Source: a virus. From it: DNA of 36,699 bases. Below are positions 15,122 through 22,486 of this stretch, piece after piece. A program made the translations under genes and the position numbers. The DNA lies in IMG/VR virus record IMGVR_UViG_3300003322_001030, positions 1 to 36,699 of that record; one strand, written 5' to 3'. The notes beneath the pieces were generated by a model, which saw nothing but the letters and a program-made list of their open reading frames with translations, had not been told where the DNA came from and did not search any database. Within the stretch, counting starts at the first letter, position 1, and each line of letters starts with the position of its first letter.

Positions 15122-17694
15122 CGAACGCCGTTCGCGACCCTTACGACGACTTCCTGGCCGCCAAGGTCCCGCCGTCGCCTTCGTGCGGCTTCGAGATTTC
15201 GCCCGACGTCGTGCACCCGATCCTGAAGGATCACCAGCGGGCCATGGTCTGCTGGGCTGTGGCGCGCGGGCGCGCGGCCGTGTTCGCCGCCTTCGGCATG
15301 GGCAAGAGCGTGGTCCAGATGGAGATCGCGCGGATCATGCGCGCCCTGCTGGGTGGGTCGGCTCTGGCGTTGATCGTCATTCCGTTGGGCGTGCGGCAGG
15401 AGTTCGTGCGCGACGCGGCCATGCTGGGCATCCGGGTCAAGTTCATCCGCCGGATCGAAGAGGCCGACGATCCCGAGGTGGTCTATCTGACCAACTACGA
15501 GACGGTGCGTGACGGCAAGCTGGACCCGAACCATTTCGCGGTCGCGTGCCTGGACGAGGCGTCGTGCCTGCGCGGGTTCGGCGGCAGCAAGACTTTCCGC
15601 GAGTTCATGCGCCTGTTCGACCAGGTCGCCTATCGCTTCGTCGCCACGGCCACGCCGTCGCCGAACGACTTCATCGAGCTGCTGGCCTATTCGGCCTTCC
15701 TGGGTGTGATGGACGTTGGCCAGGCCAAGACCCGGTTCTTCCGTCGCGACAGCGAGAACGCCGACAACCTGACCCTGCATCCGCACAAGGAACAGGAATT
15801 CTGGCTTTGGGTGGCGAGCTGGGGGTTGTTCGTCCAGCGGCCGTCGGACCTGGGGTTCAGTGACGAGGGCTACGACCTGCCCGAGCTGGAGGTGGTCTAC
15901 CACGAGGTTCCGGTCGACTACCGCGGGGCCGAGGCGGACAAGAGCGGGCAGGGCCAGCTCTTCCCGACCTATGCCCAGGGGATCGTCGGCGCCAGCCGCG
16001 TCAAGCGCGACACCCTGCCGGCGCGGGTGTTGAAGACCGCCGAGATCCTACGGGCCGACCCCGACAATCGCTACATCCTCTGGCACGACCTGGAGGACGA
16101 GCGGCGGGCCATCGAGCAGGCCGTTCCCAGTTGCGCCAGCGTCTATGGATCGCAGGATCCTGAGGCTCGCGAGCAGGCGATCGTTCTGTTCTCCGACGGC
16201 TGGTTTCCGTACCTGGCCGCCAAGCCCGTGATCGCCGGATCGGGCTGCAACTTCCAACGCCACTGCCACAAGGCCGTGTTCGTCGGCATCGGCTTCAAGT
16301 TCAACGACTTCATCCAGGCCATTCACCGCATCCAGCGGTTCATGCAGGCGCACCCGGTGCAGATCCATGTGGTCTACGCCGAGAGCGAGCGCGCCGTGCT
16401 GCGGACCCTTCTGGAGAAGTGGGAACAGCACAAGGAAATGACCGCCATCATGAGCGAGATCATCCGCCAGCACGGGCTGAACGCGCCCGAGATGGCCGCC
16501 ATCCTGACCCGGGCCATGGGGGTCAAGGATCCGATCACAGTGACCGGCGAGGGCTATACCTTGGTCAATGACGACACCGTGCGCGCGACGCAGCGGATGG
16601 AGTCCTGCAGCGTCGACCTGATCGTCACCTCGATCCCGTTCTCGACCCAGTACGAGTATTCGCCAAACTACGCCGACCTCGGCCACACGGACGACAACGA
16701 GCACTTCTGGGAGCACATGGGGTATCTGATCCCCGAGCTTTTCCGCGTGCTCAAGCCCGGCCGGGACTGCTGCATCCACGTCAAGGACCGGATCGTGCCG
16801 GGCGGCATGACGGGCTTGGGTTTCCAGACCGTCTATCCGTTCGCGGACGACTGCCGCATCGCCTTCCGCAAGGCCGGGTTCGCCTATCTGGGCGAGAAGA
16901 CCAACCTGACCGACGTGGTGCGCGAGAACAACCAGACCTATCGCCTGGGCTGGAGCGAGCAATGCAAGGACGGCACGCGGATGGGCGCGGGCCTGCCCGA
17001 GAAGGTGCTGATCTTCCGCAGGCCGCCCAGCAGCGCCGAGAACGGCTATGCCGACATGCCGGTCGTCAAGGACAAGCTGGCCTATTCCCGGGCCCGCTGG
17101 CAGCTCGACGCGCACCATCTGATGCGGTCATCGGGCGACCGGCTTCTGAAGCCGGAGGAGTGGGCCACGTTTGACGACGCGGCTGAGATCTATCGCATGT
17201 GGCGGGCCTTCAACCTCGACCAGCTCTACGACTTCGAGCACCACGTGCGGATCGGTGAGGCCCTGGACGTGGTCGGCCGCCTGCCGCCCACTTTCATGCT
17301 GCTGCCGCCCCATAGCTGGCATGCCGACGTCTGGAGCGACGTGGCCCAGATGCTCAGCCTCAACACCATGCAGGCCGCCAAGGGCGCGGAGAAGCATCTG
17401 TGCCCGTTGCCGTTCGACATCGTCGACCGCCTGATCACGCAGTTCAGCATGCCGGGCGAGCTGGTGTTCGATCCGTTCGGCGGACTGGGCACGGTGGCGC
17501 ACCGGGCGCTGAAGCTGGGGCGCCGCGGGCGCTGTCACGAGCTGAGCCCGACCTACTTCCTGGACGCGGTCAAGCACGTCGAGGCCATGGCGCGTGAGAT
17601 GGCGACACCGTCGCTGTTCGACGTGTTGGGCGAGCGGCCGGCGACCATCGAACAGGTCGACTACGAAGCGCTAACTGTCGGGGGTGCGGCGTGA
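15118..17694 (+). CDS. SNF2-type helicase fused to a DNA methyltransferase
   Basis: An 858-residue two-part protein. Residues 1-450 are a SNF2/DEAD-like ATPase: Walker A FGMGKS (59-64), DEAS (146-149), TATPS (177-181), and helicase C-terminal motifs GSGCNFQ and QAIHRIQRFMQ (400-410). Residues 480-830 are an exocyclic amino methyltransferase in beta order: motif IV TSIPFS (504-509, where most have SPPY) comes first, then the target region, then the AdoMet motif DPFGGLGT (785-792). It would methylate adenine N6 or cytosine N4. The stop-start overlap (ATGA) with the C5 enzyme suggests both act together. An ATP-driven modification enzyme without a nuclease domain fits anti-restriction. Confidence 0.88.
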   Translation: MTNAVRDPYDDFLAAKVPPSPSCGFEISPDVVHPILKDHQRAMVCWAVARGRAAVFAAFGMGKSVVQMEIARIMRALLGGSALALIVIPLGVRQEFVRDAAMLGIRVKFIRRIEEADDPEVVYLTNYETVRDGKLDPNHFAVACLDEASCLRGFGGSKTFREFMRLFDQVAYRFVATATPSPNDFIELLAYSAFLGVMDVGQAKTRFFRRDSENADNLTLHPHKEQEFWLWVASWGLFVQRPSDLGFSDEGYDLPELEVVYHEVPVDYRGAEADKSGQGQLFPTYAQGIVGASRVKRDTLPARVLKTAEILRADPDNRYILWHDLEDERRAIEQAVPSCASVYGSQDPEAREQAIVLFSDGWFPYLAAKPVIAGSGCNFQRHCHKAVFVGIGFKFNDFIQAIHRIQRFMQAHPVQIHVVYAESERAVLRTLLEKWEQHKEMTAIMSEIIRQHGLNAPEMAAILTRAMGVKDPITVTGEGYTLVNDDTVRATQRMESCSVDLIVTSIPFSTQYEYSPNYADLGHTDDNEHFWEHMGYLIPELFRVLKPGRDCCIHVKDRIVPGGMTGLGFQTVYPFADDCRIAFRKAGFAYLGEKTNLTDVVRENNQTYRLGWSEQCKDGTRMGAGLPEKVLIFRRPPSSAENGYADMPVVKDKLAYSRARWQLDAHHLMRSSGDRLLKPEEWATFDDAAEIYRMWRAFNLDQLYDFEHHVRIGEALDVVGRLPPTFMLLPPHSWHADVWSDVAQMLSLNTMQAAKGAEKHLCPLPFDIVDRLITQFSMPGELVFDPFGGLGTVAHRALKLGRRGRCHELSPTYFLDAVKHVEAMAREMATPSLFDVLGERPATIEQVDYEALTVGGAA

Positions 17695-17696
17695 TC

Positions 17697-17891
17697 TTAG
17701 GAAAAGAGCTTCTTGGCGACTTCGCTGGGGCTACCTTGAACCGACAGGCCGTCACCGTCGGCCACGCCCGCAAACCGGATAACCGCAGCGGCGTTGTTTC
17801 CCAAGCTGGGCACGATGGCTCGGACCTGGTCGGGGTTCACGTAGACCATGTCATCGTTGTTCGCTCGTCTGAACATCACCAGCTTGGCCAT
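17697..17891 (-). CDS. small FlbD-like protein on the opposite strand
   Basis: A 64-residue protein, MAKLVMFRRANNDDMVYVNPDQV, with the pattern of small beta-rich FlbD-like proteins: a VYVNPDQVRAIVPS segment and a final VQGSPSEVAKKL. FlbD proper is a flagellar regulator partner; the similarity is in pattern only and I infer no flagellar role. The start at 17891 has AGGGA upstream. It lies alone on the minus strand between two plus-strand operon genes, stopping two bases from the helicase-methyltransferase stop, and must have its own promoter. Confidence 0.6.
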   Translation of the reverse strand: MAKLVMFRRANNDDMVYVNPDQVRAIVPSLGNNAAAVIRFAGVADGDGLSVQGSPSEVAKKLFS

Positions 17892-17929
17892 CGTCTTCCC
17901 TCTCATTCGCGAGGCGAAGCGTAGCAGCC

Positions 17930-18295
17930 ATGTTCGGGGGCGTTCAATCCATCCTTGAGGTGCTCGGCCGGGGTCGTTTTCCCCTGTCAGGCGAAAAAGA
18001 CTGCCAGCAGGCGGTCGATCCGTGGCTGCGCGAGCATCTGCCCGGCGTCGAGATCTCGCGCGAGCATCGTCTGGGGCCGGGCGACATTCCCGACTGGCTG
18101 ATCGACGGCAGATTCGTGATCGAGGCGAAGGTCGGCGGCCGGGGTCAGCAGAGGCGGGCGATCGTCCGCCAGCTCGGCCGCTATGCCGCCTATGACCAGG
18201 TCGAGGCCCTGATCCTGCTGACCGGCGTCAGCATGCCGCCGATCGGCCTGTCCAAACCCGTCCATGTCGTCAGCCTGGGGAGGGCTTGGCTGTGA
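17930..18295 (+). CDS. PD-(D/E)XK nuclease-like protein
   Basis: A 121-residue protein with a restriction-endonuclease-like core: Asp in PGDIPDWLIDG, then VIEAKVGG (the ExK pair), followed by a helix with Arg and Gln (RAIVRQLGRYAAYDQVEALILLTG). Length fits a minimal nuclease of the VRR-NUC/Holliday-junction type often encoded next to SNF2 helicases in phages. It likely cuts DNA in replication or recombination. GAGG lies rather far upstream of the ATG. It overlaps the next gene by GTGA. Confidence 0.75.
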   Translation: MFGGVQSILEVLGRGRFPLSGEKDCQQAVDPWLREHLPGVEISREHRLGPGDIPDWLIDGRFVIEAKVGGRGQQRRAIVRQLGRYAAYDQVEALILLTGVSMPPIGLSKPVHVVSLGRAWL

Positions 18296-18555
18296 TCCAT
18301 CCGAAATCCGCATCGTATCCGGTGCACGGCGCGGCCCTGGCGGCCGGCGTCGATCTTGAGATCGCCTACGGCTGGGTCGATGCCAGCCGCAACATGCGGG
18401 CCATCCTGTTCGGGCCCAAGGCCATGAACCGCGTCGAGGCGGTGTTCGCCGAGGGCGTGCGTCGGCATGGAGAGGCGGCCATGGACGAGCTGGCAAGCAG
18501 GCTGGTCGAAGCCTTCCTCGAGGGGCGTCTAAAGGTTCAGTTCGGGGCGGTCTGA
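18292..18555 (+). CDS. hypothetical protein
   Basis: An 87-residue protein starting MIHPKSASYPVHGAAL. GTG at 18292 overlaps the nuclease stop as GTGA, so I prefer it to the TTG two codons upstream. It has an amphipathic helix (EAVFAEGVRRHGEAAMDELASRLVEAFLEG). No recognised family; it sits between a nuclease and a helicase gene, which suggests a DNA-metabolism accessory role. Confidence 0.55.
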   Translation: MIHPKSASYPVHGAALAAGVDLEIAYGWVDASRNMRAILFGPKAMNRVEAVFAEGVRRHGEAAMDELASRLVEAFLEGRLKVQFGAV

Positions 18556-18767
18556 TGTTGCGTCTACGGCGGCAGTGCGCCGACTTTTTTCCCCCGATCC
18601 GGGTGCAGGTTCCGAAGGGGTTGAGCCTCGATGATCGGATCCTGGCGGCATGGTCGCACCTCGACGACGACGCCGTAAGGCGTGAGCTGTCGCGGTCTCA
18701 GTCGACCATGACCGTCCGCGCCGCGCGTCGGCGTTTGGCTGAGCTGCGGTTCGGAGCGCGACCATGA
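18555..18767 (+). CDS. hypothetical protein
   Basis: A 70-residue protein (MLRLRRQCADFFPPIRVQVPKG, then a helical, serine- and arginine-rich end). Start and stop overlap both neighbours (TGATG and ATGA type). Unknown function; the basic composition would suit DNA or RNA contact. Confidence 0.55.
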   Translation: MLRLRRQCADFFPPIRVQVPKGLSLDDRILAAWSHLDDDAVRRELSRSQSTMTVRAARRRLAELRFGARP

Positions 18768-19501
18768 GCCGGGCCTATGGCCAGATCGCCATGGTCGCCG
18801 ATCGCTGGGTCGTGTCTGGCCTGGAGCCTCACGTCGTCATGCGACTGAAGGCCAATTTCCCCAAGATCCCCAAGGCGGCCAAGGGGCCGTTCGTCTTCCC
18901 CAACGATCCGATCACCGCGGCCGATCTGGCGTGGTTCATGGATCGCTATCCGTTGACCGGCGCAGCGGGCGATCTTCGCCACCTGGAGGCGGGGCGAACG
19001 GCGTTCGTGTCGATCCAGGCCGAGGTCGGCCGGATCATGGCCGACGACTACAAGCCGCCTGCCTATGTCGGCCTTCGCGAGGGGCAGGGGGTGCGGGTTC
19101 ACCAGTCGCGCGCCGTCGAGCTGCTGGCGCGGTTCGGCGGGCTGCTGGTCGGCGACGAGATGGGCGAGGGCAAGACCTATACGGGCGGGGCGGCCTGTCT
19201 TCTGCCCGGGGCCTTGCCCGCGACGATCGTCTGCCCGCCGCATCTGCGACGGCAGTGGGCGCGCAAGCTGAGCGAGTTCACGACCCTGACGACGCACATC
19301 GTCAACGGGACGACGCCGTACGCCTTGCCGCCGTGCGACGTGCGGATCTTCAGCTACACCAACATCGCCGGGTGGGCGGACGTGCTGGAGTTGATCGGCA
19401 CGGGGCTGGTCATCTTTGATGAAGCCCACGAGCTGAGGGGGGGGGCAGGGCACCTCGAGCCATCCGATCCAGAAGGGGGTGGCGGCCATGCGTCTGGCTA
19501 A
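18764..19501 (+). CDS. SNF2-like helicase, N-terminal part (frame broken at a G9 run)
   Basis: 245 residues holding the first RecA-like domain of a SNF2/DEAD helicase: Walker A GDEMGEGKT (130-138), CPPHLRRQW, and DEAH (219-222). After DEAHELRG the frame passes a run of nine G (19437-19445) and then reads non-homologous residues to a stop. Removing one G joins it exactly to the downstream frame, giving one protein of about 554 residues with motif III (LTGTPI) directly after GTSSHPIQKGVAAM. Either the run is miscounted, or the gene is switched off or expressed by slippage. Contains GAACGGCGTTC at 18996-19006. Confidence 0.85.
   Translation: MSRAYGQIAMVADRWVVSGLEPHVVMRLKANFPKIPKAAKGPFVFPNDPITAADLAWFMDRYPLTGAAGDLRHLEAGRTAFVSIQAEVGRIMADDYKPPAYVGLREGQGVRVHQSRAVELLARFGGLLVGDEMGEGKTYTGGAACLLPGALPATIVCPPHLRRQWARKLSEFTTLTTHIVNGTTPYALPPCDVRIFSYTNIAGWADVLELIGTGLVIFDEAHELRGGAGHLEPSDPEGGGGHASG
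19437..19445 (+). repeat. G9 homopolymer at the helicase frame break
   Basis: Nine consecutive G follow CTGA inside the helicase coding sequence. With eight G the two helicase halves are in one frame. This is the longest G run I noticed in the window. Homopolymer runs of this length are prone to length change, to polymerase slippage and to sequencing error. Confidence 0.9.
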
Positions 19502-20429
19502 CACCGCCCGCCTCCGAATGGCCCTGACGGGAACGCCGATCTTCAACTACGGCAACGAGATCTGGAACATCATGTCGTTCGTTCGCCCTGAGCTGCTGGG
19601 CGAAGAGGGCGAGTTCTATCAGGAGTGGTGTAGTTCCGGTCGAACCGTGAAGGACCCTGAGGCGCTGGGCTCATATCTGCGCGAACAACACGGCATGATC
19701 CGCAAGCTGTCGGACGGACCCAAGCCTCGGGTGACGGTGCAGGAAATCGACCACGACCAGCGCGAGTTGGATCGGGTTGAGCACCTGGCCCATGCCTTGG
19801 CGCTCAAGGCGGTGCGCGGAGCCTTCCAGGAGCGCGGCCAGGCCGTGCGCGAACTGGACATGATGCTGCGCTACCAGACCGGCGTCTCCAAGGCCAAGGC
19901 GGTCGCCGCCTATGCCCGTATGATCGTCGAGGCTGGCGAGCCCATCATCCTGTTCGGTTGGCATCGCGAGGTCTACGAGATCTGGCTGGACCTTTTGGCC
20001 GACCTCAACCCGGTCATGTACACCGGCAGCGAGACGCCGCGGCAGAAGGAAGAGGCCAAGCGGGCGTTCCTGGCGGGCGAGACGTCGATCTTCATCATGT
20101 CGCTGCGCTCTGGCGCGGGTGTCGACGGCCTCCAGGCGCGGGCCAAGGTGGCGGTGTTCGGCGAGCTGGACTGGTCGCCCGCCATGCATGCCCAGTGCGT
20201 CGGACGTCTGAACCGGGAAGGTCAGCAGTGCTGGCCCGAACCGGTCGATGCGATCTACCTGGTCGCCGACGACGGCTCCGATCCGCCGATGATGGAGGTT
20301 CTCGGCCTGAAGGCCAGCCAGGCTCATTCGATCGTGGATCCAGGCCTGGGCGTGCAATCGACCGTCCGCGACGAAAGCCGGCTCCAGAGCCTCGTGCAGC
20401 GCTATCTCGACCGCGAGGTGGCGGCATGA
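19479..20429 (+). CDS. SNF2-like helicase, C-terminal part
   Basis: 316 residues in the +1 frame relative to the N-terminal part. It starts at GTG 19479 only formally; homology-type motifs begin before it. Visible are motif III (MALTGTPIFNYGNEIWN), the second RecA domain (EPIILFGWHREV, VMYTGSETPRQKEEA), motif V (SLRSGAGVDGLQ) and motif VI (QCVGRLNREGQ). Together with the N-terminal part it forms a complete SNF2 core. The gene neighbours (nuclease upstream, replication gene downstream) suggest a role in phage replication or recombination. Its stop overlaps the next start as ATGA. Confidence 0.85.
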   Translation: MAAMRLANTARLRMALTGTPIFNYGNEIWNIMSFVRPELLGEEGEFYQEWCSSGRTVKDPEALGSYLREQHGMIRKLSDGPKPRVTVQEIDHDQRELDRVEHLAHALALKAVRGAFQERGQAVRELDMMLRYQTGVSKAKAVAAYARMIVEAGEPIILFGWHREVYEIWLDLLADLNPVMYTGSETPRQKEEAKRAFLAGETSIFIMSLRSGAGVDGLQARAKVAVFGELDWSPAMHAQCVGRLNREGQQCWPEPVDAIYLVADDGSDPPMMEVLGLKASQAHSIVDPGLGVQSTVRDESRLQSLVQRYLDREVAA

Positions 20430-20671
20430 GTGATCCCGATTGGTCGCGCGAGGGCATCCTTCGCCGCAAGGTCGCCAGGGCAGTGCAGGACGAGATTGAG
20501 TTCGCGCCTGGCCACGGAATGTATCCCTCGGATCGGATGTTCATCTACGGGCAGTTCGTGCTCTGCGGTGCGAAGGGCATGTGCTGCCTTGTCGACGCCG
20601 AAACCGTCGCGCGGGCGCTGGAGCGCCTCGCGTCCGAGGTCCGCCGAGATGGATTGGAGGGTGCGCGATGA
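20426..20671 (+). CDS. small hypothetical protein
   Basis: An 81-residue protein (MSDPDWSREGILRRKVARAV) with two cysteines in GAKGMCCLVDAETVARALERLASEV. Coupled by ATGA to the helicase and to the replication gene. No family recognised. The cysteine pair is too isolated to call a zinc site. Confidence 0.55.
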   Translation: MSDPDWSREGILRRKVARAVQDEIEFAPGHGMYPSDRMFIYGQFVLCGAKGMCCLVDAETVARALERLASEVRRDGLEGAR

Positions 20672-21645
20672 GCGGCGCCGCCATCGGATGGGCCAAGCGC
20701 CAGACAGCGCCGTGCGCGCGGTCCAAGTCGCTGTTGGTCATGCTCGCCGACTATGCCGACGAGAACGACTTCGCCTGGCCGCCGATCTCGATGCTGGCCG
20801 GCGAAGCGCAGCTCAGCGAGCGTCACGTCAAGCGCATGTTGAAATCGCTGGTCGACGCCTGCGTCCTGCTGCGTTGCGAGGTCGAGGATCGGCAGACGGG
20901 GAGGACGCGGGCATGCGCCTATTTCTTCCCGATCCACGTCGCTGAACCGACGGCCAAGATGGTCGCTGCCTATGAGCGCAAGGTCGGGGGGAGGGTGACA
21001 CAGGTGTCACCCTCCGAGGGTGACATGGGCGTCACCCTGGAGGGTGACACGGGCGTCATGGGGAGGGTGACAACTGTGTCACCCCTAAATGAACCTCCTA
21101 TAGAACCATCGGAAGCTAACGCTTCCTCAGCGGGCGTGCGCGCGAGCGAGGAAGATCCATTCGAGATCGTTCTGGGGCTCTGGCCGGCGTCCGGCCTGGA
21201 CAACACTGACGTCGCCGCCGCCCGTTCGGCGTTCGCCGCCGAGGCCGCGATCGTTGGCGATCCACGGCGGCTGGTCGATGCGGTTCGAGCCTACGTCACC
21301 GCTCCGGAAACCAAGGCGCGGACCTACGCCCTGCCGGGCCTGGACAAGTGGTTGTCGCGCCAGAGCTACCGAGGGCGGTTGAAGGCGGCCAAGGCTCCAA
21401 GGCTCGGCGTGGTCGAGCCTGACCTGTTCGCCGAGCCCATCCCGTCTGACGTTCGTGGACGGCTGGAGCGCGAAATGGGCAAGGCCTGGGTCAGGTCATA
21501 CCTCGATCCCTGCCGATGGGACGGCCCTGGCCGGTCGTTGATCCCGGCCAATGGGGTTGCGGCGACGAAGTTGGCGGAGGCCTCGGCCCTGCTCAAGGAA
21601 ATGAGCGTGACGCTCGGTGAAGTATCCAGAAAAGGGGTGGCGTGA
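20668..21645 (+). CDS. phage replication initiator-like protein with HTH
   Basis: A 325-residue protein. Residues 10-95 hold a winged helix of the phage replication protein type (LLVMLADYADENDFAWPPISMLAGEAQLSERHVKRMLKSL). Residues about 107-140 (GGRVTQVSPSEGDMGVTLEGD) are low-complexity repeats of the kind seen where an origin is embedded in the initiator gene, as in lambda O. The C-terminal half is helical (RLVDAVRAYVTAPETKARTYALPGLDKWLSR) and may recruit helicase or loader. It would bind the internal iterons and start phage replication. ATGA overlap with the preceding gene sets the start. Confidence 0.8.
   Translation: MSGAAIGWAKRQTAPCARSKSLLVMLADYADENDFAWPPISMLAGEAQLSERHVKRMLKSLVDACVLLRCEVEDRQTGRTRACAYFFPIHVAEPTAKMVAAYERKVGGRVTQVSPSEGDMGVTLEGDTGVMGRVTTVSPLNEPPIEPSEANASSAGVRASEEDPFEIVLGLWPASGLDNTDVAAARSAFAAEAAIVGDPRRLVDAVRAYVTAPETKARTYALPGLDKWLSRQSYRGRLKAAKAPRLGVVEPDLFAEPIPSDVRGRLEREMGKAWVRSYLDPCRWDGPGRSLIPANGVAATKLAEASALLKEMSVTLGEVSRKGVA
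20991..21086. repeat. iteron array, putative phage replication origin
   Basis: GAGGGTGACA occurs at 20991-21000, 21016-21025, 21040-21049 and 21063-21072; its reverse complement TGTCACCCTC occurs at 21005-21014, with variants at 21030-21039 and 21077-21086. The copies alternate in direction, so pairs form palindromes with centres of one or four bases. AT-richer sequence (TAAATGAACCTCCTATAGAACC) and an inverted repeat GGAAGC/GCTTCC (21111-21126) follow, which would suit a duplex-unwinding region. Confidence 0.8.
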
Positions 21646-22199
21646 TGGCCAAGGAACAGTTCGCAGTCGAGGCCGTCGAGGAAGTCGGTCGGGCTAAATG
21701 GGGTATCGTGGTCAGCCACCAGCATGCGGAACGCAAGGCTTGCGCCAACCTCCGCGCCCAAGGGTTCGAGGTCTACCTGCCGATGGTGATCTCTGAGCAG
21801 CGGCCGACGCGGACCAAGCCCAAGCCTGGCTTGGTGGTGCGTCCGCTGTTCTCGACCTACGTGTTCGCGCGCATCGACCCGACCGTGTCGGGCTGGCGTT
21901 CGATCTTCTCGACCATCGGCGTCAAGTCGGTGTTCATGGCTGGCGAGCGTCCGCTCGTCGTCCCCGACAAGGTGGTCGATGCGATCCAGCAGCGCGAGGA
22001 GAACGGCTTCATCAAGATCGCCGACGTCGATCCGGGCGAGCTGAGGTGGCAACGCGGCGACGCCGTCAGGGTGCGGGGCGAGACGGCGGACTACGATGCG
22101 ATCTTCATCGAGCGGATTGACAGGAACCGCGTGTCGGTCCTAGTAAAGCTACTTCAGCGCGACGTTCGCGCCTCTGTGCACCTGCTCACTGTGATGTGA
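21645..22199 (+). CDS. NusG/RfaH-like transcription elongation factor
   Basis: A 184-residue NusG paralogue, closer in pattern to RfaH than to housekeeping NusG. Residues about 15-120 form the NGN domain that binds RNA polymerase (WGIVVSHQHAERKACANLRAQGFEVYLP, then RPLFSTYVFARID and VKSVFMAG). Residues 130-184 form the KOW domain (GDAVRVRGETADYDAIFIERID). It would act as an antiterminator or pause suppressor, recruited to specific operons. ATG at 21645 overlaps the previous TGA and follows AGGGG. It is the last gene before the non-coding junction and late genes, where lambda carries Q. Confidence 0.88.
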   Translation: MAKEQFAVEAVEEVGRAKWGIVVSHQHAERKACANLRAQGFEVYLPMVISEQRPTRTKPKPGLVVRPLFSTYVFARIDPTVSGWRSIFSTIGVKSVFMAGERPLVVPDKVVDAIQQREENGFIKIADVDPGELRWQRGDAVRVRGETADYDAIFIERIDRNRVSVLVKLLQRDVRASVHLLTVM

Positions 22200-22206
22200 G
22201 GTCAGG

Positions 22207-22217
22207 TGCGGTAGCCG
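22207..22217 (+). promoter_or_regulatory. ops-like element
   Basis: GCGGTAGC (22208-22215) matches eight consecutive positions of the E. coli ops core GGCGGTAGCGTG, the pause site at which RfaH is loaded. It lies nine bases after the stop of the RfaH-like gene and 33 bases before a strong hairpin. An octamer of this composition is expected a few times by chance in the window, so only the position makes it notable. Confidence 0.4.
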
Positions 22218-22248
22218 TTCAAGACCCCGAACATCGTTGAAGACTGCC

Positions 22249-22279
22249 AAGCCCGCCCGGCTCATGCCGTGGCGGGCTT
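22249..22279 (+). terminator. strong hairpin before the late genes
   Basis: AAGCCCGCCCGGC (22249-22261) pairs with GCCGTGGCGGGCTT (22266-22279) over 13 base pairs with one bulged T and a TCAT loop. It lies 50 bases after the antiterminator-like gene and more than 200 bases before the terminase. No long T run follows on the plus strand, which is common for terminators in GC-rich alphaproteobacteria; a pure structural or cos-related role is possible. Confidence 0.7.
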
Positions 22280-22486
22280 GCCTTTGGCCCATCGGTCGCG
22301 ATCGAAAAGCGACATCTGCGAACCGATCGCGCTTGACCTGAGGGCCGACCTAAGGGTGGGCAGGCCTCGCGGGTCCTTCCCGGGGTCCGACATATACGGT
22401 GGGTTCGAAGCCTCGGACGTTTTCTTGTGCGAAGCGCGGACAAAGACGCACGCTTTGCACGCTTCCCTCAGCACGGATCAGCACGC
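22280..22486 (+). other. non-coding junction upstream of terminase, possible cos region
   Basis: About 207 bases with no plausible gene. They contain the direct repeat GACCTRAGGG at 22335-22344 and 22347-22356 (12-base period) and a GC-rich block GGGTCCTTCCCGGGGTCC near 22370-22388. In lambda-type phages with a GpA-like terminase the cos site lies just upstream of the small subunit gene, so cos is expected here. I cannot identify the nicking sites. Confidence 0.4.

Noticed and set aside
13217-18295. Methyltransferases, helicase and nuclease considered as a restriction-modification or DISARM-type defence island
   Set aside because: The genes are embedded in a phage early operon with overlapping starts. 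The nuclease is separated from the methyltransferases by an opposing gene and resembles phage replication nucleases. No DrmA, DrmB or DrmC partner is seen. Phage self-protection is simpler.
20991-21086. Repeat array considered as CRISPR or as inserted repeats
   Set aside because: Units are 10 bases, alternate in direction, have spacers of 1-15 bases and lie in a replication gene; iterons explain them better. No cas genes are present.
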